DNA of 22,940 nt from FLUQ01 sp031550605 (GTDB lineage: Bacteria > Desulfobacterota > Desulfovibrionia > Desulfovibrionales > Desulfovibrionaceae). The position numbers were made by a program, and so were the translations under genes. This document shows positions 15,075 to 21,841 of this stretch, in pieces. The notes below the pieces were generated by a model. The model was given only the letters and a program-made list of their open reading frames with translations, was not told the origin of the DNA and made no database searches. The stretch spans positions 1 to 22,940 of the forward strand of contig JAVBOK010000099.1 in the NCBI GenBank assembly GCA_031550605.1. The letters are read 5' to 3'. Every line of letters starts with the position of its first letter. The first letter of the stretch is position 1.

Positions 15075-16331
15075 TCAGGCGGTTTCCGTATGGGCATCCG
15101 CGTCGTAGATGTACAGAGGCTCTTTCCCCTTTTCGATAACCGCCGCGTTGACCACACATTCGCGCACGTTCCGCCGTTCCGGCAGATCGTACATGATTTC
15201 CAGCATAGCCTGCTCCATGACGTTGCGCAGGCCCCTGGCCCCGGTTTTGCGTTTGACGGCTTGCCGGGCCACGGCTTTCAACGCGTCCTGGGTGAAACGC
15301 AGCGTCACGTCGTCCAGCGAGAACAGCTTCTGGTACTGTTTGACCAGCGCGTTCTTCGGTTCCGTCAGCACCCGGATCAGGTCTTCCTCGGAAAGATCCT
15401 CCACGTGGGTGATCACCGGCACGCGGCCGACGAATTCGGGAATCAGGCCGAACTTGACCAGGTCGTCGGGGTGTACCTGAGCCAGAACGGTTTCCGCCTC
15501 GGCCCTGTTCTCCGAGATCTTGGCCCCGAAGCCCAGCGAGCGCCCGCGCTGGCGCTGCTCCACGTTCTTGTCCAGACCGACGAAGGCGCCGCCGAGGATA
15601 AACAGGATGTTCGCGGTATTCAGGCGGATATATTCCTGCTGCGGGTGTTTGCGCCCGCCTTTGGGCGGGATGTTCGCTTCCGTGCCTTCAATGATTTTCA
15701 GCAGGGCCTGCTGCACGCCTTCGCCGGAAACGTCGCGGGTGATGGAGGCCGAATCGCCCTTGCGGGAAATTTTGTCGATCTCGTCGATATAGATGATGCC
15801 CTTGCCCGCCGCCTCCAGGTCATAGTCGGCGTTCTGCAGCAACTGCACCAGGATGTTTTCCACGTCTTCGCCCACGTATCCCGCTTCCGTCAGGGTCGTG
15901 GCGTCGGCGATGGCAAAAGGCACATTCAGGCCCCGGGCCAGGGTTTTGGCCAGCAGGGTTTTGCCGCTGCCGGACGGGCCGATCAGCAGAATGTTGCTTT
16001 TTTCCAGCTCCACGTCCGAACCGATGGCGTCACTGAAAAAGACGCGCTTGTAATGGTTGTGCACGGCCACGGCCAGAGTTTTCTTGGCCTGCTGCTGGCC
16101 GATGACGTATTCGTCCAGCCGGGCTTTCAGCGCCTGCGGGGACAGCAGTTTGCCCTCTTCGCGCACGTCCTGCTTGACCTGGTCGGCCATGATGTCCGTG
16201 CACAGAGCCACGCACTCGTCACAGATGGACACGTTGCCGGGGCCCGAGATCAGGCGTTTGGCCGCGTCCTCGCCTTTGTCACAGAACGAGCAGCGCAGGG
16301 GCTGATCCGTTTTTTTTGTTTCGTCACTCAT
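15075..16331 (-). CDS. clpX: ATP-dependent Clp protease ATP-binding subunit ClpX
   Basis: ClpX is the AAA+ unfoldase that recognises tagged substrates and feeds them into ClpP. The 418-residue protein has normal length. A zinc-binding domain with Cys14, Cys17, Cys37 and Cys40 handles dimerisation and adaptor binding. Walker A is GPSGSGKT with Lys124, the pore loop lies in AGYVGEDVENIL, and Walker B is IIYIDEIDKI. Sensor and arginine-finger blocks include LIPEFVGRVPVI and KTGARGLRNVMEQ. The ClpP-docking loop reads LGF (RGRSLGFGAK) where E. coli has IGF, a conservative change. The ATG at 16331 follows AGGAAACAACC; the longer frame upstream overlaps clpP. It sits 20 bases downstream of clpP and 25 upstream of lon in one transcript. 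Confidence 0.97.
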   Translation of the reverse strand: MSDETKKTDQPLRCSFCDKGEDAAKRLISGPGNVSICDECVALCTDIMADQVKQDVREEGKLLSPQALKARLDEYVIGQQQAKKTLAVAVHNHYKRVFFSDAIGSDVELEKSNILLIGPSGSGKTLLAKTLARGLNVPFAIADATTLTEAGYVGEDVENILVQLLQNADYDLEAAGKGIIYIDEIDKISRKGDSASITRDVSGEGVQQALLKIIEGTEANIPPKGGRKHPQQEYIRLNTANILFILGGAFVGLDKNVEQRQRGRSLGFGAKISENRAEAETVLAQVHPDDLVKFGLIPEFVGRVPVITHVEDLSEEDLIRVLTEPKNALVKQYQKLFSLDDVTLRFTQDALKAVARQAVKRKTGARGLRNVMEQAMLEIMYDLPERRNVRECVVNAAVIEKGKEPLYIYDADAHTETA

Positions 16332-16351
16332 GGTTGTTTCCTGAAAAATCG

Positions 16352-16957
16352 TCATTCCGCCGCGGGGGCGGCCAGATCCTCGCGCGAGACCAGAATCCGG
16401 TCGATCAGGCCGAAGGTTTTTGCTTCCTCCGGGCTGAGAAAGCGGTCCCGTTCCGTGTGTTCGATCACGGATTCCATGGACTGCCCCGTATGCTTGACCA
16501 TGATTTCGTTCAGCCGGGTTTTCAGGCGCAGCACTTCTTTGGCGTGGATCTCGATATCGGTGGCCTGGCCGTGAAAGCCGCCGGAAGGCTGGTGAATCAT
16601 GATCCGGCTGTTGGGCAGCGAATAGCGCAGGCCGGGGCTGCCCGCCGCCAGCAGCAGCGCGCCCATGCTGGCCGCCTGCCCCATGCACAGGGTCGCCACG
16701 GGGCAGGTGACGTACTGCATGGTGTCGTAAATGGCCAAACCCGCCGTGACCACGCCGCCGGGGGAGTTGATGTACAGGTAAATTTCCTTTTCCGGATCTT
16801 CCGATTCCAGAAACAGCAACTGGGCGCAGATCAGGGACGCCACATGATCGTTCACGACGTCGCCCAGCAGGATGATCCGGTCGCGGAGCAGCCGCGAATA
16901 GATGTCGTACGCCCGTTCAGAACGGCCCGTGGTTTCTATGACTATGGGTACCGGCAT
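16352..16957 (-). CDS. clpP: ATP-dependent Clp protease proteolytic subunit ClpP
   Basis: ClpP forms the tetradecameric serine-protease chamber that degrades proteins unfolded by ClpX or ClpA. The product is 201 residues, the family norm. The catalytic triad is visible: Ser97 in GQAASMGALLL, His122 in RIMIHQPSGG and Asp171 in ERDRFLSPEEA. The oligomerisation and substrate-groove phrases YINSPGGVVTAGLAIYDTMQ and YSLPNSRI are intact. The start at 16957 is preceded by GGGGGAG. An in-frame ATG at 17050 would add 31 residues unlike the family. It precedes clpX by 20 bases and follows tig after a 286-base spacer with hairpins and a possible promoter, so clpP-clpX-lon may be transcribed both with and apart from tig. 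Confidence 0.97.
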   Translation of the reverse strand: MPVPIVIETTGRSERAYDIYSRLLRDRIILLGDVVNDHVASLICAQLLFLESEDPEKEIYLYINSPGGVVTAGLAIYDTMQYVTCPVATLCMGQAASMGALLLAAGSPGLRYSLPNSRIMIHQPSGGFHGQATDIEIHAKEVLRLKTRLNEIMVKHTGQSMESVIEHTERDRFLSPEEAKTFGLIDRILVSREDLAAPAAE

Positions 16958-16995
16958 GCTGACTCCCCCTGTGGCGTCGTTGGTAGGCTGTGAGT

Positions 16996-17023
16996 AGTAT
17001 CGGCATTCCGGCGGAAAAGTCCA
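16996..17023 (-). promoter_or_regulatory. Candidate internal promoter ahead of clpP
   Basis: On the minus strand TGGACT (17023-17018) and GATACT (17001-16996) are 16 bases apart, each matching four of six consensus positions. The start would lie about 30-35 bases before the clpP ATG. No CIRCE or clear heat-shock sigma element was found. Confidence 0.35.
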
Positions 17024-17129
17024 GACCGGGGCGCCGCCGTTTTTCGGCAAATAACGGGGAAGAGCCGTGCCGGCCCCTCCCCGTGGAATTCTTCGCGTAC
17101 GCGGGCTGTGCCGAAGCCGCCGTGCGGAA

Positions 17130-17236
17130 GCGGGGCACCGTCCGCGCCCCGCAAGGAACCCGAAGCCATTGCAGGGGCCGCGGCCCCCTGGCCCCGCACC
17201 AGGATATCTCGCGGGTCTTGCCGTCAGTCACGGCAA
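17130..17236. repeat. Cluster of inverted repeats in the tig-clpP spacer
   Basis: Three perfect inverted repeats lie here: GCGGGGC/GCCCCGC (17130-17136 with 17146-17152), the 14-bp palindrome GGGGCCGCGGCCCC (17174-17187) and TTGCCGT/ACGGCAA (17218-17224 with 17230-17236). None has a U-run in the tig direction, so a complete terminator is not supported. They may stabilise or process the tig message. No gene is seen in the 286-base spacer. Confidence 0.45.
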
Positions 17237-17243
17237 AAACAAG

Positions 17244-18620
17244 CTATTCCGCCGCGGATTCGTTCCCGGCGCTGCTTTTCTCCGCGGCCGCCTGGTCCGG
17301 CGCTTCCTCTTTCCCTTCCGCCGCCTTTTCCGTCACGCCGGTGGCGGCGTCATAGATGGCGTCCATGGCCTTGTCCGCCAGCAGCCTGTCACGCAGGGCC
17401 GGCAGCAGATTGTTGCGGGCGTAGTGTTCCTGTACTTCCTTGACGTCGTGCCCGCCGCGCATGGCGATCTGGCGCAGGGCCGCGGTCATTTCCTGGCCCG
17501 AAACTTCCAGGTTTTCCTTTTTGGCCACGGTCAGCAGAAACAGCTGGGTTTTGGCGTATTTTTCCGCTTCCGTCTTCGCTTCCGCCTTCAGGCTTTCCTG
17601 TTCCGCCCCGGACAAGGCTTCTATGTCCTGGCCCTGGCGGCCCAGGCCTTCCAGCCGCTCGTGCATGATGTTGTGGGCATAGCGGTCGACCATGCCTTCC
17701 GGCAGGGGAAAGTGCGTTTTTTCCAGCAGGCCGTCCAGCAGGATGCTCTGGGCTTTGGCTTTGGCCATATCCGTGCGGCTGCGCATGTACGAAGCGCGCA
17801 CGTTGTCGCGCATGAGCGCGACGGATTCGAAGCCGCCCGCCTTTTTGGCGAATTCGTCGTCCACTTCCGGCAGGACGCGCTGTTCCAGCGATTTCACGGT
17901 GATTTTCATGGTCACCGTTTTGCCGGCCAGGTCCTTGTTGCCGTAGTCGTCGGGGAATTTCACCGCGCCTTCGCCGGAATCGCCGGGGGCCACAGTGCGA
18001 ACCAGAGCTTCGAAATCGGGGATCACCTGATTTTCGCCGAGGGACACGGCAAACCCTTCGCCGGAAACGCCGGGCACGGCTTCGCCCTGTTCGTCGAACC
18101 CGGCGAAATCCATGGTCGCAACGTCATTGTCGGCGGGCAGGCGCTTTTCTTCCACCGGCGCGCGCGTGGCCATGCTGCGCCGCACGCGGTCGATGACCTG
18201 GTCGATTTCGTCATCGGCGACAACAACCTCTTCCTGCTGCACCCCGATCCCCGCGTAGGCGGGAACATCCATGGCGGGCATGATCTCGAAGCTGAAGGTA
18301 TAGCTGAAATCCCGTCCCCGCAGCAGCGGATTGTCGCCGCCCTGAAAATCGATGCCGGAGAGGGGCTCCAGATCCAGTTCGCGCAAAATTTCAGCCACGT
18401 TGCCGTTGATCATCTCGTTGGCGGCGTCGCTGTAGATGTCCTGGGCGAACCGCTTTTCCACCATGGGCAGGGGGGCCTTGCCCTTGCGGAAACCCGGCAG
18501 GGCGACTCTGGCGCGGTATTGCATGACCGCGCGGTCAAGGGCGGCATTCACCTCGTCGGCGGGAACCGTGACCACGATTTTTTTCTTTACTGGGGAAAGG
18601 TCTTCCACCGTATGGCGCAT
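17244..18620 (-). CDS. tig: Trigger factor (ribosome-associated chaperone, peptidyl-prolyl isomerase)
   Basis: Trigger factor binds ribosomal protein L23 at the exit tunnel and shields new chains, with prolyl isomerase activity. The 458-residue protein has the usual three parts. The N-terminal ribosome-binding domain carries PGFRKGKAP at residues 42-50, the signature loop. An FKBP-like domain (about 155-245) contains DNDVATMDFAGFDEQGEAVP and VKFPDDYGNKDLAGKTVTM. The helical C-terminal domain includes DDEFAKKAGGFESV and ends in a disordered Ala/Glu/Lys-rich tail. The ATG at 18620 follows AAGGAG at good spacing. It is first in the tig-clpP-clpX-lon block; I recall the same order in Desulfovibrio, and tig-clpP-clpX is widespread in bacteria. 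It is divergent from the exported protein at 18770. Confidence 0.96.
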   Translation of the reverse strand: MRHTVEDLSPVKKKIVVTVPADEVNAALDRAVMQYRARVALPGFRKGKAPLPMVEKRFAQDIYSDAANEMINGNVAEILRELDLEPLSGIDFQGGDNPLLRGRDFSYTFSFEIMPAMDVPAYAGIGVQQEEVVVADDEIDQVIDRVRRSMATRAPVEEKRLPADNDVATMDFAGFDEQGEAVPGVSGEGFAVSLGENQVIPDFEALVRTVAPGDSGEGAVKFPDDYGNKDLAGKTVTMKITVKSLEQRVLPEVDDEFAKKAGGFESVALMRDNVRASYMRSRTDMAKAKAQSILLDGLLEKTHFPLPEGMVDRYAHNIMHERLEGLGRQGQDIEALSGAEQESLKAEAKTEAEKYAKTQLFLLTVAKKENLEVSGQEMTAALRQIAMRGGHDVKEVQEHYARNNLLPALRDRLLADKAMDAIYDAATGVTEKAAEGKEEAPDQAAAEKSSAGNESAAE

Positions 18621-18655
18621 GGGTTACTCCTTACTATGCTGTCGGTAAACGGGTA

Positions 18656-18684
18656 CATTTAGCAGGTGCGGCGACAATATGCAA
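18656..18684 (-). promoter_or_regulatory. Candidate sigma-70 promoter of tig
   Basis: On the minus strand TTGCAT (18684-18679) and TAAATG (18661-18656) are separated by 17 bases in the 149-base divergent spacer. The predicted start near 18649 leaves about 30 leader bases before the tig ATG, with the AAGGAG ribosome site inside it. Confidence 0.5.
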
Positions 18685-18769
18685 TATGGACCGGGCGCGA
18701 AGTCCTCTTGCCGGAACAGGCGGAACCGTATAGCGGAATAATGACGCTCCCTGCACCGAGGAAAGCCCG

Positions 18770-19306
18770 ATGAAAAAAAATATCCTGCTTTTTCTGTTTG
18801 TCTGCCTGCTCTGCCCGCCCCCGGCCCACAGCGCGGCCCCGCGCACCTTTGAGATGCTGACGGACAAAGAGCTGGACGGCCTGTCCACCGTCTCCCGCAA
18901 TTACTATATCTGCGTGTCCGGTGGCCTGAAAACCGTCACCGACGCGGATGATTCCACGGTGGAGCGCATCCTTGCCACCTACCCGCCCTTCATCAAAATC
19001 CTGCGTCAGGACTGCCGCGTCAACCTGGTTCTGGTGGAAAAATACCTGTACGGCCTGGGTCTGAATCCCGAGTTCATCCATAATTACGCCAATACGCTGC
19101 GCGACGACGTGGTCCACTTCACCCTCAAGGAAAAGATCCGGATGAAAAAAGCCGCTCTGGAAAGCGCGGCGGAACAGACCGAGGAACAAAAACGGCAGAT
19201 GCGGTTCGACACCCAGCGCAACGGCACTCGGGACAACGCCGCGGAAAAACGGACCATCATCCCCGGCATCACGCCGCCGTCGGGCATGCAGCCCCCCGTC
19301 CGCTAA
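18770..19306 (+). CDS. Exported protein of unknown function
   Basis: I do not recognise this 178-residue protein. It starts with a clear Sec signal peptide (MKKNILLFLFVCLLCPPPAH, likely cleavage after AHSA near residue 22), so the mature protein is probably periplasmic. The mature part has two cysteines, Cys48 (YYICVSGG) and Cys82 (LRQDCRVN), which could form one disulfide. A helical region of roughly residues 30-145 becomes rich in Lys, Glu and Gln, and a Pro/Gly-rich, probably disordered, tail ends GITPPSGMQPPVR. GAGGAAAG precedes the ATG. Codon use agrees with the neighbours on the opposite strand, and an intact frame with signal peptide and ribosome site argues that it is real. It is transcribed alone, divergent from tig and convergent with xerC. 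No membrane anchor or enzyme motif was seen. Confidence 0.8.
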   Translation: MKKNILLFLFVCLLCPPPAHSAAPRTFEMLTDKELDGLSTVSRNYYICVSGGLKTVTDADDSTVERILATYPPFIKILRQDCRVNLVLVEKYLYGLGLNPEFIHNYANTLRDDVVHFTLKEKIRMKKAALESAAEQTEEQKRQMRFDTQRNGTRDNAAEKRTIIPGITPPSGMQPPVR

Positions 19307-19379
19307 AACAATTTACGCCTGCCGGCGCGCAAGGCCCGCCCTCGCCCGTTCGCGGCAAGAATTGCGGACAAATCCCTGC
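19305..19379. repeat. Intergenic repeat, copy B
   Basis: This element starts within two bases of the stop codon at 19306 and resembles copy A at 3963-4052: same AACAATTT opening, a GCAAGGCCCGCC middle related to GCAAAGCTCGCC, and a closing block (19348-19379) that nearly repeats 4020-4052. Unlike copy A, its GAATT...AAATCC arms pair imperfectly. It is non-coding. Confidence 0.6.
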
Positions 19380-19380
19380 C

Positions 19381-19438
19381 GACGCCCGTTGCTGTCCGGA
19401 TTTCAAAACCCGACAGGCAACATGCCGCAACGGGCGTC
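19381..19438. terminator. Long hairpin between convergent genes (possible bidirectional terminator)
   Basis: GACGCCCGTTGC (19381-19392) and GCAACGGGCGTC (19427-19438) form a perfect 12-bp stem, with TGTC/GACA able to pair inside. The right arm reaches the last base of the xerC stop codon. It lies between two converging genes, where a shared transcription stop is expected, but neither strand has a convincing U-run, so the terminator call is tentative. Confidence 0.45.
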
Positions 19439-20439
19439 TATTTGCCGGATCCGTTGGCTTTCGGGTGCGCGGCGTCGTACACCCTCATCAGGTGCGCCAA
19501 ATTGAGGTGCGTGTAGCGCTGCGTGGTGGTCAGGCGGGCGTGGCCCAGCAGTTCCTGCACGCTGCGCAGGTCCGCCCCGGCTTCCAGCAGATGCGTGGCG
19601 AACGAATGCCGCAGGGCGTGGGGGGACACGGCCTCGGGCAGGCCCGCCCGGCGGCAGAGGTCCGCGATCGCCCTGGCCGCCACCCGCCGGTTCAGGCGGC
19701 CGCCCTGCTCCCCGACGAACAAGGCCTTTTCGCCGGGCTTCGCCATCCCGCCGCGCAGGGCCAGCCAGACGCCTAGCGCGTCGCGCCCGGCGTCGGACAG
19801 CGGGACGACCCGTTCCTTGCCTCCCTTGCCAAGAACCCGCACCTGGGCCGCGTCCCGCGATCCGGCCTGGTCCGCGTTCAGGCCCAGGGCTTCGCTGATG
19901 CGCAGCCCGGAACCGTACAGCAGTTCCGCCAGGGCAAGATCGCGGGCCAGAACCGCAGGGCTGCTTTTTTCCGGCGCGGCGGACCGTTCCCCATCCAGCA
20001 TGGCGAAGGCCTGGTCCACGTTCAGCACCCTGGGGTGCCGCTTTTCCTGCTTCGGGTTGTGCAGCCCCTCGGTCGGAGGCGCTTCGATCAGGCGCAGCCG
20101 GACGCAGAAACGGAAAAAGGAGCGCAGGGCCGAGAGCTTGCGGCCCACGCTGCTTTTGCTGAGCCGCCGCCGGTGCATGTCTGCCAAGTACGCGCGCACA
20201 TGGGCTTTTCCGGCGGTCGCCGGGTCATCCGGGTCAGGGCCTTTTTCGCGCAGAAAATCCGTGAACTGCCGCAGGTCTTCGCCGTATGCGGCCACCGTGG
20301 CGGGGGAATAGCCTTTTTCCATCTCCAGATGGGCCAGGAACATGGCCACGCTGTCGGGAACGGCCGCGCCGGCGCATCCGGCCGCGCCCTCCCGCGCGCC
20401 GGGCCCGCGCGGCGGCCGGATGCGGATTTTCACCGGCAT
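19438..20439 (-). CDS. xerC: Tyrosine recombinase, XerC/XerD type
   Basis: Xer recombinases resolve chromosome dimers at the dif site near the terminus. This 333-residue protein has an N-terminal SAM-like core-binding domain (about residues 30-120, with KGYSPATVAAYGEDLRQFTD) and a complete catalytic domain. The active residues are visible: Arg180 (YGSGLRISEAL), Lys205 (GKGGKER), His274 and Arg277 (SPHALRHSFATHL), His300 (LLGHARLTTTQ) and nucleophile Tyr309 (RYTH). It is about 35 residues longer than E. coli XerC because of a basic, Gly/Ala-rich N-terminal extension. The start at 20439 is the first plausible ATG after the rsmG stop (19-base gap, GCGGAAAAG upstream); a longer frame to 20526 would overlap rsmG. 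Co-transcription with a housekeeping methylase and no attachment sites favour a resident Xer rather than a phage integrase. XerC versus XerD is not certain. Confidence 0.85.
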   Translation of the reverse strand: MPVKIRIRPPRGPGAREGAAGCAGAAVPDSVAMFLAHLEMEKGYSPATVAAYGEDLRQFTDFLREKGPDPDDPATAGKAHVRAYLADMHRRRLSKSSVGRKLSALRSFFRFCVRLRLIEAPPTEGLHNPKQEKRHPRVLNVDQAFAMLDGERSAAPEKSSPAVLARDLALAELLYGSGLRISEALGLNADQAGSRDAAQVRVLGKGGKERVVPLSDAGRDALGVWLALRGGMAKPGEKALFVGEQGGRLNRRVAARAIADLCRRAGLPEAVSPHALRHSFATHLLEAGADLRSVQELLGHARLTTTQRYTHLNLAHLMRVYDAAHPKANGSGK

Positions 20440-20458
20440 CGTCTTTTCCGCCGGTTGT

Positions 20459-21112
20459 TCATGAACAACGCTCCAGACACCAGAAATACCGCTTCTGGCG
20501 GTTGCAGACGTAGCCGCGCGGCGCATGCGCGCGCCAGCCGTCCGGCAGCGGGCCGGGGCCGGGTTCCAGAGTCAGAAACACCACCTTGCCCGCCGGCCGC
20601 ATCTGATCCGGGACCAGAGCCAGCAGATCGCGCCAGGGCATGAAAGCCCGGCTGACGATGCAGTCCGCCTTGTCCGAGGCGCGGAAGAACTCTTCCGCCC
20701 GCGCCCGCGCGACCGAAGTCCGGGGCAGAGCCAGCCGCGCAAGGGCCGTTTGCAGAAAAAGCGCGCGCTTTTCGCGGGATTCCACCATCCAGTATGCGCC
20801 CTTTTTCCAGAGCAGGCGCAGGGGGATGCCCGGCAATCCCGCGCCGGCGCCCAGATCCCAGGTCACCGGGTCCGGCGGCAGCTCCAGGCTGTCCATATAC
20901 CCGGCCAGATGAAAACTGTCCGCGGCCAGATTTTCCAAAGCCTCCACCCAATCGCCCGCGCCCACCAGGTTCATGACGGCATTCCACCGCATCAGCAGGC
21001 CCAGGTATACGGCCAGGCCGGAAACAGCGTCCGGCGGCAGGGCAAAGCCCAGCGCCGCCGCCCGGCGGCCGACCTCTGCGTCGCACAGGGGGGGGATCGT
21101 CGTTTCGCTCAT
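20459..21112 (-). CDS. rsmG: 16S rRNA (guanine527-N7)-methyltransferase RsmG (GidB)
   Basis: RsmG methylates N7 of G527 in the 530 loop of 16S rRNA using S-adenosylmethionine; its loss gives low-level streptomycin resistance in several bacteria. The 217-residue product has normal length. The Rossmann methyltransferase motif is DLGAGAGLPG at residues 86-95, preceded by the family's MRWNAVMNLVGAGDW and DSFHLAGYMDSLEL. Further conserved parts are ESREKRALFLQTALARL, RARAEEFF and DCIVSRAFMPWRDLL. The ATG at 21112 has GAGGATCC directly upstream; the longer frame to 21166 adds residues lacking family similarity. It begins the transcript that continues into xerC 19 bases later. A good promoter lies at 21158-21186. 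Confidence 0.93.
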   Translation of the reverse strand: MSETTIPPLCDAEVGRRAAALGFALPPDAVSGLAVYLGLLMRWNAVMNLVGAGDWVEALENLAADSFHLAGYMDSLELPPDPVTWDLGAGAGLPGIPLRLLWKKGAYWMVESREKRALFLQTALARLALPRTSVARARAEEFFRASDKADCIVSRAFMPWRDLLALVPDQMRPAGKVVFLTLEPGPGPLPDGWRAHAPRGYVCNRQKRYFWCLERCS

Positions 21113-21456
21113 GGATCCTCGTGGGAATGACTCTTCATGCGCAGAACTGAAAAAGGGAAAATACATTGTTTTCCGGACGCGGACAAGCCGAGGGGCTCAC
21201 CCCGAGCGCTTTCGCTTCGGGATGCCGGCCTGACGGGCGGTCCCCCCCGCCCGCGGGCAGCGTTCATTGCCGCCGTCACGCGCCGGAATGGCGCGCCGCG
21301 CCCCCGGCCATGCGGGGTGCCAACAAACCGGAAGCGTTTTCATGGGAAAAACGCTGCCCGCCCGAGCGCCGCTCCGCCGCAAGTTTTTTCGGTGGCTATT
21401 TACTTTCCGCGCGCTCGGGTATTGTTTCCTGCTCCGCTCGAGTGTACAGTGTCCGC
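21113..21456. other. Divergent spacer between rsmG and the immunity-like gene, with one hairpin
   Basis: These 344 bases contain no gene I can support. Apart from the rsmG promoter at its left side it holds a stem of AGCGTTTT (21333-21340) with AAAACGCT (21348-21355) and an imperfect stem around 21200-21220 (CCCGAGCG/CGCTTCGGG). Neither is followed by a U-run, so they are more like operators or remnants than terminators. The sequence is G/C-run rich from 21230 to 21330. Confidence 0.45.
21158..21186 (-). promoter_or_regulatory. Candidate sigma-70 promoter of rsmG-xerC
   Basis: On the minus strand TTGTCC (21186-21181) and TATTTT (21163-21158) are separated by exactly 17 bases. The predicted start near 21151 gives a leader of about 40 bases before the rsmG ATG. 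Confidence 0.5.
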
Positions 21457-21726
21457 ATGAACGAGCAATACCAGAAATTCGACTCCCAAATGGCCAAAGT
21501 CCTGCGTGAAACATCCTCTCTGCTCAGCCTGGGTGAGAAGGAAGAGGTCAAGGAATACATGGCGAACAAGGAATATGAAGCCGCCCTGGAAACCCTGATC
21601 GACATGCTGAGTGAATGCGGGACTCCTCTTGCCCCGTCCACGCTGGCTTCTCTGGGTAACCTCGCCGAGGCCATGGAACTGGGGCCGGATGTGTGCATGC
21701 CTTTGCGCAAACTGAAAAAGTGCTGA
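21457..21726 (+). CDS. Small MafI-immunity-like protein (orphan)
   Basis: This 89-residue acidic, helical protein has no signal peptide or membrane segment. Its core SLLSLGEKEEVKEYMANKEY followed by EAALETLIDML and a later LGNLAEAMEL pattern resembles, from memory, small MafI-type immunity proteins, which neutralise polymorphic toxins in Neisseria and appear as orphans in many genomes. No toxin gene or MafB-like protein flanks it, so that function is unproven. The ATG at 21457 has no good ribosome site; a GTG at 21442 (adding VYSVR, read as MYSVR) is an alternative, and the frame is open back to 21166 without family-like sequence. It lies 115 bases before fabD on the same strand, which may simply read on. 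Length and family resemblance make a real gene likely, but the name is tentative. Confidence 0.6.
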   Translation: MNEQYQKFDSQMAKVLRETSSLLSLGEKEEVKEYMANKEYEAALETLIDMLSECGTPLAPSTLASLGNLAEAMELGPDVCMPLRKLKKC

Positions 21727-21841
21727 CAGCAACCCGGACAGACGGTCCAAACCCCTGCTTCAAACGCCCGTCACCCGCTCCGCGCCAACCCGGCGCGCGG
21801 CCGTTGCGGGCCGTTTCGCAATCCACAAGGAGCTGCCGTTG

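Noticed and set aside
14499..16574. 691-codon plus-strand open frame opposite lon and clpX
   Set aside because: It spans two genes on the other strand and reads as low-complexity shadow sequence; no independent start signal or homology was seen.
12461..18620. CIRCE or heat-shock sigma promoter for the protease block
   Set aside because: I looked for TTAGCACTC-N9-GAGTGCTAA and for CTTGAA/CCCCAT-type elements in the spacers and found none convincing.
17067..18662. 531-codon plus-strand open frame opposite tig
   Set aside because: Antisense to trigger factor, rich in His, Phe, Gly and Gln, and without a recognisable domain.
19438..20439. Integrase of a mobile element
   Set aside because: No attachment repeats, tRNA, phage or plasmid genes flank it, and it is in an operon with rsmG, which fits a chromosomal Xer recombinase better.
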